Below, in pieces: positions 45,640-57,949 of a DNA stretch of 64,000 nt (positions are counted from its first letter, which is position 1; each line of letters starts with the position of its first letter). Both the position numbers and the translations under genes were made by a program. The DNA is from Lineus longissimus (taxonomy: Eukaryota; Nemertea; Pilidiophora; Heteronemertea; Lineidae), in assembly GCF_910592395.1 (NCBI RefSeq), contig NC_088322.1, positions 15,061,431 to 15,125,430 on the forward strand. Direction: 5' to 3'. The notes under the pieces are model-generated. The model worked only from the letters and a program-made list of their open reading frames with translations, did no database searches and was not told the origin of the DNA.

Positions 45640-48040
45640 ATTCCTTCCGTAACACGTTTTACCAGTCTCGGGTTTTGGTCGTATGTGATTTACATCGTAG
45701 TGTTCTCTTTCTGCTGTCAATGCGCTTTCGTGTTGCTGAGAACCTTAAACGATAAGAGAAAGAAGACTTCATAAATCATATGACATTCCTAAACGATTCA
45801 TCTGCTACTGCTTTGTTCGTGAGTCTTATCGACGTGATCGAGAACTTTAAGACGATATCACTAATGATTGATTGCAAAGTAGGCTAAGCTGTGTGGGGTT
45901 ACCGCGGAGATTCGGCCAACACTCCTACCTTTCATACGCATGGAGATGACAGGCTTTTCGAACATTTTATAAGCTTTCGTGTATGGATTTGGGACATGTT
46001 AGACCCAGGTATAGATAATCAATAGCTGTGTGAAGTTGCTGATCAATATGCATTTATTAGTTGATTGGTGGTAATGTTAAAATAGCACCAAATCCTATTT
46101 TGGACATTCTGCTCAACTTGAAGTGTACTACGACAGAAACGCTCGTAAAAGAGTACTAATATACACAACTATTATTTACCTGTATTTGAAGTTGCTAATC
46201 AAAATAGTAATCTCCCTGAACCATTTACCTCTCGAACAATCATTGGAGCAAATTGGCTCCTTGCTGATTCGCACATTCACACGAGTGATCTACGACAGTC
46301 TCCAAATGATATATGGTAAAACGAATATCCATACCCCGATGTTCAAGAGAAGCACAGTGCAGCCTCGTGGTTGCAAATATCAAATACACAGTCATCCTCT
46401 CAACCATCGGTCGAATCTTCTATGCAGAACGCACCAAAAGTGATTGCTCTGATAATCCTGAATCAAAGAACCGCTAACACTGACCCAACATTCCCTGAAC
46501 GGATAAAAATATCTCTTCAATAGCCCATGTCAAAAGGATTAACCTCTTCCAACATCAGAAGGCCCCGAGCATCTACTCCACACGATATATCGATAATACT
46601 CACAATTCCCCTGTCATCAAGAGAGTGCAAGTACACATCGAATATTTTGATGTAATTTCATACACCTAACTGCCCCATTCATAGCCATAATATAGACATA
46701 CCACATTAGTATTATATTCTCCACTATTTATAACCGTTTGTTAGCCTCTAAATACCAATTTGTCTTTCAGAGGCCACGAAATGCCATATTCCAATTCATG
46801 AAGCTTGCTATATCAAGGAATAGTATTGAGACCTAAATTCGTTTCCTAGTTTGAGGTCTTGTCGAAAACTGATTACTGGATCCGGTTGTCCAATCGCACA
46901 AATTTCGCAATATCCCTAATGGTTCGAACCTGACGAAATGTGAAAGTGGTTGTTTTAGAATGTCTCGGATATCACATAGATTGGTCACGTCTGGTAAGCT
47001 TGGTGCAACATTGGAATGTTTAAGTTGTCAACTCGGCGGTCATCTTGAGAGTGTACGAAGAGTTTATGATATGTAGTGGTGGCATCTTTCATAATGGTCC
47101 AGGCTAGAGGAAGCTTCTCCTTAGCTCACTCGGTAGAGTGATGGCCTTATAAGCATGAGGTCCCAGCAGGACCTGTTCTCTAATGAAAATTTCCCTCCAC
47201 CCTTGGCTATTAGGAATGCTGCCACCACTGCATATGATAAACTCTTCATTCGCATTCACATGGTGAAACCGGTCGCAGCTTGGTCGTTTTGTCATCTAGC
47301 CTCGTTTCACACATATCGTAAACTCTTCGAACACTCGACCGATGTGACCGCAGAGTCGGCAACTGAAACAATCAAATGTTGAATCGAGCTTACCAGACGT
47401 GACAAATTCGTGATGTTTTAACATAGTTTACATTTCGTCAGATTAGAATTGAACTTTCTCGTACAGTAATCCTTTTGCCGAAGTATGAAAGTTGATGTAT
47501 GGTTTACATCTCAGTATATTAAAACCCCCGTTCTCCTCATTCGTTTTGGCAGCGATCACATTGGCAATGATCCACTATAAAAGAACTGTGTCCCAGTTGT
47601 GCATTCCCGCGACGTCTGCGGTATTGATGTTTTATTTCAAGGATGGATTCATTGATTTTATGGCAGAACGGGATATTAAATCACAATTTAGTCTCGTTAT
47701 CTCACAAAGCAGATCCCAGAACCTCTACCCAAGCTTGACTAATATCCAAAGATAAATGAGTTTGCGACGTGCAGCAACACAAAATGTTTAAGCAGAAACG
47801 AATATTCATGAGCAATCCAGACATTTAAACTAGGCCTTGCGTAGTTTGAACAATACGCTGTAAAAAATGTATGGGATATTAATGGGCTGTGGTAGTTCAA
47901 GCCCGACACGACAGAGCCTAAAGCCTGTCCATGGTCATTCGGTTGACCGATTATTGCAAAAAGACGAAAATTCTGATGCGATTCAGATTTTTTAGATTCT
48001 TAGTCAGATTCTCATATTCTTATTCAATTTCGTATACATC
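45640..48040. other. Upstream of exon A, no supported gene
   Basis: AT-rich sequence with short open frames. At 47112-47165 a tRNA-like D arm (ttagctcactcggtagagtg) with a following anticodon-like stretch is present, but the B box is missing, so it is at most a tRNA-derived remnant. Confidence 0.4.
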
Positions 48041-48047
48041 TACATTT

Positions 48048-48296
48048 TTGGCTCACCGGTACGGTGAATCTTTACAACACCGCAGTGTCTGTCGACCGTC
48101 GTCGTCGTCGTCGTCGTCCGTCGTATCCTATTTCAAAATAGTGTCACGTTTCTTAACCGCTAGGGCTATGGACTCAAAACTTTGTATGCATGACCCCCTA
48201 GGTCAGATTACCTTTGACACTGAATTTCGGTCCGGTCTGATTCTTGACTTGGCCACCAGGGGGCCAAAACTGAGAACATAAATAGTGTGATATCTC
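48048..48296. repeat. Interspersed repeat family, truncated copy 1
   Basis: It begins ggctcaccggtacggtgaat, then a (GTC)n tract, then ctaggtcagattacctttga and gccaccagggggccaaaa. It abuts copy 2, which starts with the same words. It lacks the 3' half present in the other copies. Confidence 0.7.
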
Positions 48297-48300
48297 ACTT

Positions 48301-48745
48301 ATTGGCTCACCGGTACGGTGAGTCTACACAACACCGCAGTGTCTGTCGTCTGTCGTCGCCGTCGTCGTCGTCGTCCGTAAGATCCCCTGGGGTAGATGAT
48401 CTTTGACACTGAATTTCGGTCCGGTCTGATTCTTGGCCACCAGGGGGCCAAAAATGAAAACATAAATAGTGTGATATCTCACTTATAAGTGATTTGTTTT
48501 TGATGAAATTGTTGTGGTAGGTATTCCTAGCAAGGATATAATTATCACATATCATACGTGTTTTTGATTCGACCTACTTTTCAAGGTCACAGAGGTCAAA
48601 TGGCGTAAATTTCCCGTTTGAATGATTGGGATACAGATACTAGTAGTACCTCAGAGACTTCCTCGGTCATATCTCAAGAAATATTCTTTGTCAATTAAGT
48701 CGTTACCGAAATACCGTTGAGCACAATGGCCCCTGGCCTTTTCAT
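48301..48745. repeat. Interspersed repeat family, copy 2
   Basis: Same start as copy 1 (ggctcaccggtacggtgagt, GTC microsatellite). It continues through gaggtcaaatggcg to the 3' words gttgagcacaatggcccctg. Ends of the type GGCTCACC and GGTGAGC suggest a non-autonomous DNA element. Confidence 0.7.
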
Positions 48746-49317
48746 TAATCTTTATTTTTGACCGATTTGAACTTTGAAACTTTGATTAGCAAATGGAGGA
48801 TGTACAATGAAATAAGATTCTTTATACATGGTGAAGGCCAATATAAGTGACACTTTTCTTTGGCGGTGCCTTGGTATTTTCCCCGCCTATAGCCGTAGAG
48901 TATCAACTTTTGAAAACTGATCCAGTGGGATTTAAGCTTACATATCAATTTCTGGTCATTTTCACGGTGTTTGTGGCTGCTATACGTGACTTTCACAGTA
49001 TCTCAATCCTTGACTCACAATCACATGTTGCCCAATCCATTTCTGTTAACAATGGACCCGTCCAGTCGTTTGTGACTAGTGAAGTTGAGGAATGTGAGTC
49101 AAGTGAGCTGAACTCCTAGATTCGTTTAAGAAAATGATTCGGGCGCGGGGCTGTTTACAAAAACTCATTTCCACTTGTTAGTTATTTCGTCGCATGGGCA
49201 CAGTCATTCATATAGTGTTTGCTTCAGCGTGTGGGTACAAGTGTCGAGACGATAATACTACACTATCACCTTCTGATTTCATAGAAAAGCAGGTTAAACT
49301 TCAATCCCAGCTACAAA

Positions 49318-50105
49318 ATGGAACGCTTCGAAAGAAACTGTTATGATATCCAGGAAACAAGTGACGCTTTCGTATCAACGCCCTCCTCTGGTCGCAACGA
49401 ACCCTGCCGCTTTGCGAAGTGCAAGACAAGGAAACGGTAAGTGAATTACAGTTCTAAATTGTTTATCATTGTTTCGTCATTTCTGTCAGAATTATTTGTT
49501 CTACACTCTATAGTTTCAGAGGATGGAATGTTTCTTTGGTTTGATTGCGAGACTTGGGGTGCTGAAAACATTAAAATACAAGTTGATTTTTTGTAGAACC
49601 AAAATACTGGACCAGTCCTATGGTTTCTGCTTTGAAAAAAGTGCAGTGAACTTCCAAATTCAAAATATTTGAGAAAGAAAACAGATTTTCTCTGATGCAC
49701 CCCATGTCTTGAAGGGAAAGCGTTGTCTTTATTCCAGACCTGCAACTTGCACGGTTTCTATTTCAGCCAAAAAAACTCACGGGTGATGCGTTTTCTAAAA
49801 AAGTGTCCAGCAGCAAATTGGGTTTCCAAGATGAAGTGACATTTTTAACGTTTTATTTTTGATATAATGATAATGATAATGAACCGCACAATAACAAATG
49901 TTACTGAGAAAATCGTTGAATTCGTAATTCATGCAAGCCACCTGGCGTTACGTCGTCGGGCGGGGAAAATGACGTCATACCTAGGATGCCGAAGCGAGAG
50001 TGGTCCTTCTCCCTTTTCAGATACGCCTGTACCACCTATAGGGTGGAGAAAACAAACCATCCTCACAATAGATCTTCACTGTTAAAGACGCCAGACAATG
50101 GGTGA
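49318..50105 (+). CDS. Possible small two-exon gene (66 aa)
   Basis: Exon 1, 49318-49436, begins MERFERNCYDIQETSD and ends KCKTRK before donor ACG|gtaagtg in phase 2. Exon 2 begins at 50021 after an excellent pyrimidine tract (ccttctcccttttcag). It reads in frame YACTTYRVEKTNHPH and stops at TGA 50103-50105. The protein would be basic, with four cysteines, no signal peptide and no family I know. Support is limited to matching phase and splice-site quality. Confidence 0.33.
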
Positions 50106-50270
50106 CTTTAAAGTTTCGAGTTGGTGTAAGTGTTAGGTGTTGGTGTTAGTGTCAGTGTTAATCTACAGCTCGTAACACCTGGTCAGGGTTAACATTGTGA
50201 ATGGGTGTTAACACTGGGAATGGGTGTTGGTGTCAGTGCTAATCTGTACCCCAAAACACCAAACACTAGA
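50100..50270. repeat. Degenerate GTGTTA-rich short repeat
   Basis: Irregular repetition of ggtgttrgtgttagtgt-like words with imperfect period, including gtgaatgggtgttaacactg and ggaatgggtgttggtgtcag. It could be decayed microsatellite or telomere-like sequence. No other content is seen. Confidence 0.5.
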
Positions 50271-50331
50271 TTATTATGATATCAAATTACAAAATGTTGA
50301 AAATGTTAGTTCATCTTTAAATTATTATATT

Positions 50332-50720
50332 TTGCTCACTGTTGGACCGGAGTCTGTACAATACCGCTGTGTCTGTCGTCCGCCAAGTTTATTAATCGCA
50401 GGGCTACGAATTTAACACTTTGTACACAGGACCCACTAGGTCCGGTGAAATCAGACTTGGCCCCCAGGGGGCCAAAAAGAAAGCCCAAAAACTGTGATAG
50501 CTTGCTTATAAGCGACTCGTTTTTATAGTTGGCACTCCTCGCTTGGAAAAAGCAGATATCTTCACATGATTTGACCTCACTTTCAGGGTCACAGAGATTA
50601 AATGGTATCGCATTGACATTTGGCTCTATACTATTAATATCACGTTCCTTAACCGTCATCAAGTACCAACCAAATCTATATGGTGAGCACTATGGCCCTT
50701 GCATTGCATTGTATAACTGT
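50332..50720. repeat. Interspersed repeat family, diverged copy 3
   Basis: It shares ctgtgtctgtcgtccg, gcagggctacgaatttaaca, cccccagggggccaaaaa, gggtcacagag and the 3' ggtgagcactatggcccttg with the copies at 48 kb, in the same order. Confidence 0.6.
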
Positions 50721-51043
50721 TATATGTTTTTGTCATTTATTGCACGCCATCAGTAATGATAAGAACAATGTTGGCTGGCGTGTTTTTCATTTTGTATGAA
50801 TGCATTTTGTTCAAGTTGTCCTTTGCTGCTCGTCACGATGAATACATACACACAATACATTGTCAAGTAGAGTATCCTCTTGAAAGTAAAATACGTAGTC
50901 ATGTAATTTATGTCTAATGATTAAAGAAACTATACAAAATTTGTCATGAATGCAACATCACCAAAACTCGCTAATTATCCCTCTGTCAACAATTAAACTT
51001 CCCACGTTTTAAGCATCATAAATTAACCTTTGGAATTCCAGGA

Positions 51044-51375
51044 ACATTTTCTCAATAAATAAGACGTTAATATATTGCATTTTACGAAACATTCATCGAT
51101 CAGTAAATTTAACAACATATTTACACTTTTTTTGTTAAGAATGCCGTATCTAGATATCAAATAATTATTTTGCAAAAACCTTGTTTGATTAACACCACAC
51201 CACCATTTCAAATTCAAAATACATCACCCAAATAGAAACATTTTTCAATAAATAAGACGTAAATATCTTGCATTTTACCAAAACGGTGATATTCATTTAT
51301 CAGGAAATTAAAAAAAATATTTTGTAAACAATTTTTTTGTGCAAGAATGCCATTTCTCGACATCAAATTATACAA
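51044..51375. repeat. Diverged tandem pair of ~190-bp AT-rich units
   Basis: caataaataagacgt, then ttgcattttac, then aagaatgcc and gatatcaaat or gacatcaaat recur in the same order about 190 bp apart. Both copies are AT-rich and without coding frames. Confidence 0.6.
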
Positions 51376-51890
51376 TTCTTCCATAACTTTTCACAATGTC
51401 AATTAAAATCAATTCCTTATTCATAAATCGTTTCAAATTTTAAACTTAGAACTTGCCAACGTTCGTGCTTTAATTTGTTTTCATTGGCACTAGTCTTGCT
51501 CTAAGATTGTTTGAATGACAACAGTTATTTAAAAGTATATTCAATTAGCAAAAGAACATTTTCATTCATTCTAATGACAGCAGCAGAGACAAGCCATTTA
51601 AGTGTAAACATTGTCTTGTGTCATGGTTCTTTTCTTATTTGCTTTCGCCCATGAATGCTTCGAATTCCAGCAGCTTACGAAAAATAAAGGAAAAATGTGA
51701 AAATTTTCTCGTCTCGTTTTCTTATTCATCTTTTCTCATGATTCGTTTGAATATTCGCGCTCACAACAGCTGTAGAAATATTGAAGAAAATTTCCTTATA
51801 TAATCACTATATACTTTACGAAAACACTATATACTCTACGAAAAGCTCGTTGTCCGAAAGATACAAGATTGCAACAATTCCTAATATCAC

Positions 51891-51928
51891 TGTGACCCTA
51901 CTACATGACTGAAGGTCGTAGGGTCACA
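51891..51928. repeat. Perfect 11-bp hairpin
   Basis: tgtgaccctac at 51891-51901 is matched by gtagggtcaca at 51918-51928, around a 16-base loop. It lies at the edge of the decayed retroelement region and may mark an element end. Confidence 0.55.
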
Positions 51929-51929
51929 A

Positions 51930-53290
51930 TTGCAGCTGGCAGTTGTGATGCGTGCCAAAGAATATTGTATTTCAGCCTTCCATTGTTATGAGGCCGGTCC
52001 ATTCTTGTTTTCCTCAGTCCTCCTCGCTTCCTCCTCAGTCTTTGCAAGCCAGTCGTGTCGATATGTGTGCCCACCCGAGTTCAGCTGCTGTCTTTCCACG
52101 GTGGCAAGGAGCTTCTACAGGGGAGGGAGGACATCCTTATCTAACTCCGACAGTCTTTCTGTTGAACTCGAAGAGTTGGTAATTCTGGAACAGGCCACTG
52201 CAGCACTGCGAACGCCAGTGGTTGTAACAAGCCACATAATTAGCTGTCACCTTGGGATTAAGCGTAATTAGTTATATACAACTTTACGTGTGCGCCGTTT
52301 GCATTGTTATGACTATTGTGTTGGTTTGTATTGTACCTCTGTGGGTATTAGATGTGTAGCAAATAAAGTCGTCTGAAGTTACATGTCGACTTCATTTGTG
52401 TGGGGAATTCCCTGCCTTCACTGGCGTTGGCTCAGTCCCTTATTACCTTTCAGAGGCCTCCGTGCCACACGCTGTCAAAGCCTTCTTGAAGTCCATGAAG
52501 TTGTGATGTAGTTCTCCCTGGTGGTCGAGGGGTCTTTCTGTCAAAAATCGGATGTTGATGCTTTGTTCGATTTTACTTTTCCCACTCCTGAATCAGGCCT
52601 GTTGTTTTGCTTCTTTCTCCTCGACCTAGAGTTCGGATCTGTTCACTCGGATATGAAGCGGTAGTTTTGGCTCAAGCGAGGTTGTCTTTCTCAGGGAGCA
52701 AGATGAAGCGGGATTGTGCACATTCTTTTGTGCCGAAATCTTCCAGCAAAGTGCGGTCGTGGCCTTCACCTTTGCAGGACAACCGTGTTTCAGGAGTTCT
52801 CCAGGGATGCTGTCATAGCTTGAAGATATCGTCCTTTCATGGTTCGGATTGCTTTCTTGATCTCCTGATGTGTGGTCTGGCATGTCTGGTCGTCCCTGCT
52901 GTCTTCTGAATGTCCTTGTTTTTTGTTGTTGACGATATAGAATCTGGTTTAAGCTCGTAGATAGCTCTTGGCAATATCCTAGCCACCTTTCGAGGAGAGC
53001 ATTCTTCTTCCGTAAGGAAACAACCGCTTTTATCTTCTATGACGATTGCCTTCTGCTGCTGTGGCTTTTTAGTTTCTTCAGGGGTTTGCAGTCTATCTTA
53101 CTGTTACCTTTTGTTAGTCCTACATCAATTTACTTTTTCTATCTTACTTCAATCCTGACTGGATGCTGTTGTCTACAATGCGGTACTGTCCTGCGGCCTC
53201 TGCTTCTATTCTTTCTCTAGCTCTCTTTTCTGGATGCAGATGTCTAAAATGTCATCAATGTTTTTCCCATTTTGTTTTCAGCCAGGAATC
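51930..53290 (-). mobile_element. Decayed non-LTR retrotransposon reverse transcriptase (RTE-like)
   Basis: On the minus strand, pieces of an RT appear in the right order. They are a linker with ERIEAEAAGQYRIVDN, then EDKSGCFLTEEEC, then SIPGELLKHG. Next is the A motif FMDFKKAFDSVWHGG (near 52465-52500, needing a one-base frameshift), and then GVR-stop-GCPPSP near 52130-52160, the B motif with its glutamine codon mutated to TAA. Multiple stops and frameshifts make it inactive. The endonuclease domain was not found. Confidence 0.7.
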
Positions 53291-53643
53291 TTTCGAATGA
53301 CACGAGCATAGAAAAATATGAAAAAGGGAAATTTTCTTTCATATTTCATTTTCTCGATATTTCATACTTGATGCCACTGTAGAGTTTAGCAATTGTTTTC
53401 AAATTCTGAGTACAACTTAGAAAGTCTAAGTTGGCGACGTTAATGTAGCTGTATTCAGAAAGAATTTAATGCGGTAAACTTCCAGACAAATAGCCACAAA
53501 GATCTACGGACCAATTGTTAAGCAAGAACCAACAGTATCCTAGTTGTACTGTGCGCCGAATTCACTAACTGTTCAAGTCCAGATCGGTTTTTCTGGCCTC
53601 CTTATACAATACCAAGAAGTAACAAAGGCTAGTTAGCTGACTT

Positions 53644-54130
53644 GTGGGGAGCTTATTCGATACCGTGGCTCCGTCGTCCAGTGTCCGTCGTCCATTGTCC
53701 GTTAGCCGATCACGTTACGTAACGGCTCGGGCTAGGTGGCTGAAACTTGGCATGATGGTTGCTTTGGGCAATATGCGAAGAGGTATATTTGGTTTTCGCG
53801 ATTTGACCTACTTTCTGGTCTCAAGGCGGCCATCCTGAAAATCCGATAGTGGCACGTTTCTTCACTATTTGCAATTTCCAGGTATAAGTAGGTCAAATGT
53901 CATGAAATCCTATATGGGTCATATAACAAGAAACCTTCTTTAAATGGTCTGAACAAGCTTAACATTGTGCAGGAAACATTTTGACCTTGACCTAAAGTCC
54001 AAGGTCACAGAGGTCAAACTCACCAAATTTCACCAATACTAACACGCTCGGTAGAACCATATCAATACTTCCTTCTTTTCATTGACAACAGGTTAGCACA
54101 TGGCCCCTGGCCATTTCATTTTTGATAAAT
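53644..54130. repeat. Interspersed repeat family, diverged copy 4
   Basis: It has a ccgtcgtccagtgtccgtcg tract near the start, gatttgacctactttctggt, gtcacagaggtcaaa and the 3' words tagcacatggcccctggcca, as in the other copies of this family at 48.3 and 50.3 kb. Confidence 0.6.
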
Positions 54131-54139
54131 TCAAATGAA

Positions 54140-56730
54140 TTTTGTTGCAATTGGATCGGAGAGATTTTCATGGCCAGTGAAAGCCGGGAAAAACACTCCA
54201 ATCCAATTACTGTTACTACTATTACTATACCCGGTGTAGAAGTTTAAAATGTCCTAGGATAGAATGCCCGGGAAACAAAGGATTCTATTATGCGCTTCAA
54301 TCTCTGAGCTATTGACTGTCAGGGTCTCTATAGAACCATATTGCAGAATACAATAGGGCCGGACACTTTTTCCAGGGGGGACACTTTTTACTTTCACACC
54401 GGCAGCTGAATGTGGTACGGATCCAAAACTTACTACCGATTACATTTGGCAACCAAAACCAGTTATGATCAGCTGATTTATAGATAAATTGGAGCAATTG
54501 ACATCCTGTTCTGTGACACGAAAATAACAACACCATCATTATTTACTATTGTTTCGCTGTTGCTTTTCTCATAATGTTTTTCTGTTTAGTTATTTTTAAG
54601 GAGAAATGGGGTCTGAATGTACATGTAATAGCAAATCGTGTAACCTGATAACACCACGGTTGTTTCTAATTATATTCCAGTCCAAACATGTTTGAATGGA
54701 GCTAATTTTTGTGAAGTTGGAATGTTCGGAAAATGTAGCATACAGTCATGACTGTGACAACTTACCAATCATGTAGCATGTCCCGTTTTACTCCACAACC
54801 TGGCGAGATATTCATACATTTCTCGAAAAAGCTTTTTAACGAATCTTTGAGAAATTTTTGATGTACTATATCCTAGATATCCTGTGTGTTGAATGCCAAC
54901 GTTTTCATTGTAAGCAAATCGTATTTATTATAAGTATGCTCGTGTGGTCTGTCATTATATAGCGATACCTTAAAGCTATGCAAGACTTCGCCTTGAATAC
55001 TTAAACCAGAAACACAATGGTTTGTCAGGGCCTTTGTAGAGTTACGGTTAGGCCATTAGTAGGTTGGAAAGAACCATTGGTGAGCTGTCATACTTGAGAT
55101 ATTAGTGCGATATTCGGTTCATTTTCATGATAGATTAGGTCCGACAGTAAGGGAAGTGATAGGCCGTTGCTTTCAGAGGGAAAAGCCATTGTATTATGGG
55201 AAATAAGAAGATGCCAGTGAATGACCTACTTTGAAAATGCATCGCACTGACTGCATTATTGTGTACAAGATGCATGCAAATGAGAACATTGCTATTAAAC
55301 ACTACTTCCATGAAGTTTCAGCTTCCTATAAAACTTCAGATTGTCTTTACTTACCTTGGTTCCATTTGAAATCCCCCTTTCTGAGTGATTCTCACGAATG
55401 TGTTTATTAGTAGTTAGGATCCAAAATAAACTTCACGATGCAGCTAGAACATGTATGATCTATTTTCTCAGTAGATGTGGGAGTTAAAGTGAATTCTTTT
55501 AATCAGTAAAGATGAAACGTTAGTAGTCCATCGTGTGAAGTGTTCACAACTCTCGTCGACATCAATATGCCATACGCTTCATGCTGGTGTTAGCATTTGA
55601 GGTTCAATGGGGTCAGCAGGCGACAGTAATGTTGCGTCTTTGAGGGCCATTCTCTAACCCTAAAGTGACACCTTATAAAGGATGATGTCCTCAATGTCAA
55701 AAATTTAAAATGGCCTGTGTCATTTTTATAGCTTTCATTAGTTGCTATTACAAGCCAGCACTAGAAGAGGACAACTCGTGGAGTCAGTTGACCATATGAT
55801 TAAACCCTTGGGTACCAGTCCTTCAATGGGATGCTATCCTCCATAGAAACTAGACCAATGAATGGAATGTACCTTGTACGGCTATTGTAGCGAAAACTCT
55901 TGCAAGATATCGTGGGCATTTGACCTATTTTGGAAAAGTAACTTCATGCAAAGTTGGATCAAGATAGCTTGGCTTATTTACACAAATTGCATGCAAATCG
56001 TGGTCCAAACGGAGTGAAAGCCACCCTGATATATTTTTGGGGACTACACCATTGCATCAAGTCCCCAAAATGCCACTACTAGCTGAGGAAAATGCGGACT
56101 CTTTGGAGTCCTTCTTGAGGTGGACGTGTTCGGAGTTTTTGTGTGAAATCCTTAAAGAGTGAAATGGCTAATGAGATATTCCACAATACATCATCAAAAG
56201 TTATTTTAGATGCTTCAAAAGATCAAGTGCTGCCAACCAAACAAACCTCCAGTGTTTGCATTCTTGCGCAACACAATGCGCAATTTGCTATCAAGATTCC
56301 AAGTGACATTACTGATATGATGGAGGGGAGTAATGGTTGTTTGGAATCTTCAAAGCAAAATATGCAAAAACAGTGCTATGAAGATCGTGGTATGTCTACG
56401 GGAGAAGCATTGTAATCTAAGGGAAAATTAAGGGACAATTGGTCGAAAAGCGAACCCTCAGTAAATCATAAAAGAAGCTTAGTAGAGTGCTGCCCGGGTG
56501 GGGAAGCTCCATCCCCCAACGGCAGAAGTTGATATACATCCTACCAACCCGGCAACGCCTTGATGATACACACTTGGGCCGACACGGCGAAAGCTTGTTC
56601 ATGTACTGTACTAAATACTTTGTTCATGAAGAACATTTGCAACAGGTGCATGAGAGTTTCACGTCAGAATCGTTTCTCTACTTAATCGTCAAATAAAAAT
56701 GAACAAATCAGTGTATTTGAATAAGCATAT
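54140..56730. other. Intergenic region, no supported gene
   Basis: The only longer frame is on the plus strand (56164-56415, MANEIFHNTSSKVIL onward); it has an AATAAA near 56695 downstream but no recognisable family and no clear partner exon. No RNA gene could be identified. Confidence 0.4.
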
Positions 56731-56735
56731 GGTTA

Positions 56736-56741
56736 TTTATT
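56736..56741 (-). terminator. Polyadenylation signal of the Death-domain/propeller gene
   Basis: AATAAA on the minus strand, about 300 bases after the stop codon at 57045-57047. It is the first canonical hexamer I found downstream of the stop. Confidence 0.55.
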
Positions 56742-57044
56742 GAAAAGAAACTTTCCTAGATACCGATTCCGCTAATAAAGACACTTTCTTGGGTTTCTTT
56801 GGGAGATAGGTTCACGTACCGGAACAGATCAGTCACAGGTTGCGGAGTCGAACTTCACAACACACTGGGATTCTTCAAAAACCCATGGCGCTCATCAATT
56901 TCACTATTCTGAACAGGATTGTATCGAAGGAAGTCTCCTGTTGCTGGGAAAAGGATTGGTATATAGTGGACTGAGATATCACCTAGCTAAAACCCAATGG
57001 AAAGGAGTCAGTCACAACTTCACCATAACCCCCAAACAGTCACA

Positions 57045-57949
57045 CTATGCTTTTCTATCGAAAACTTTAATCTCCCCTTTCCTCAGACATATCATCAAGT
57101 CACCTTCACTGTCAACAACCGAAGCAAATCCCGAACATAGCCGAAGCTTCCGTTGACGATTAATTTTCTCCTTGACCTCGTTTTCGTCGCCTTCGGGCTC
57201 TTTCGGAAACAGCTGCTGGACTTCATCCATGTCGAATCTTCGCGGAGACTCGATGAGTTTTACTCGCTCTAACGCTGCGTTCGTTATGGTAATGACACTT
57301 TCATTGTCGTCACAGGCTGTTGCCCAGAGACCGGCGGCGTCATACTTGGCAGGCGCCTGGAGCCTCTTTATTAGGTTAGCTTCCATCATGTACAGGTAGC
57401 GCTCCCCAGCGTTGGTCTGCGAAACTACAAACACATCACCGCGCTCGTTAACGTTAAGGTGAACAGGGAAAAGATAGGGTACATCCGAATAACGAAATAG
57501 TTCCCATTTGAAGTCATCATTTTCCGGGCTTCCTATGAGCCTGTTGCCCTCCACCCTACCCTCGAAAGCAAGCCAGAGTCGATTCTCCCGCATCTCAATG
57601 TCAAGCGGTTGTTTGTGCAGTTTCTGGAGATGCACACCTTCGCCCTCGAGCGTATAGAAAATTAAACATTCCCGCGTTTTATCCGCAACTACAATCCAGT
57701 TATCCCATGATGCAACAGCAACTGGTGTGCGCAATTTATACTTTCCGTCGCCAGTGAATGAACGAACTGTCCGTAGGATCTTCTTTTTCGGCGAATACCG
57801 ATCCCGCCAGCATCGGCAAACGAGAACTCGCGGTACTTCTTTGTCCAATAGGACGAGCCCATTTTCTATCCCCGGGACTACTGCCATGTCTATGAGTTCT
57901 GGCTTCTTTTCTACTATGAAGATCACAGTGTGGTCGAAATGATGGGCAG
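57045..57949 (-). CDS. C-terminal NHL-like beta-propeller exon (301 codons)
   Basis: Single exon with repeated blade-like motifs: TPVAVASWDNWIVVADK then CLIFYTLEGEG; FPVHLNVNERGDVFVVSQT; and CSGFASVVDSEGDLMICL then GEIKVFDRKA at the end. The P.gvav...G.i.vaD....i.vf..G pattern is that of NHL or SMP-30-type six-bladed propellers. A loop insertion rich in acidic and basic residues (PKEPEGDENEVKEKINRQRK) lies before the last blade. The stop is TAG at 57045-57047. Confidence 0.65.

Noticed and set aside
47112-47165. tRNA-like D arm and anticodon region
   Set aside because: B box and T arm are missing; at most a remnant of a tRNA-derived repeat.
56143-56415. Plus-strand frame of 90 codons before an AATAAA
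   Set aside because: The nominal start is GTG; no family resemblance, no acceptor or partner exon could be established.
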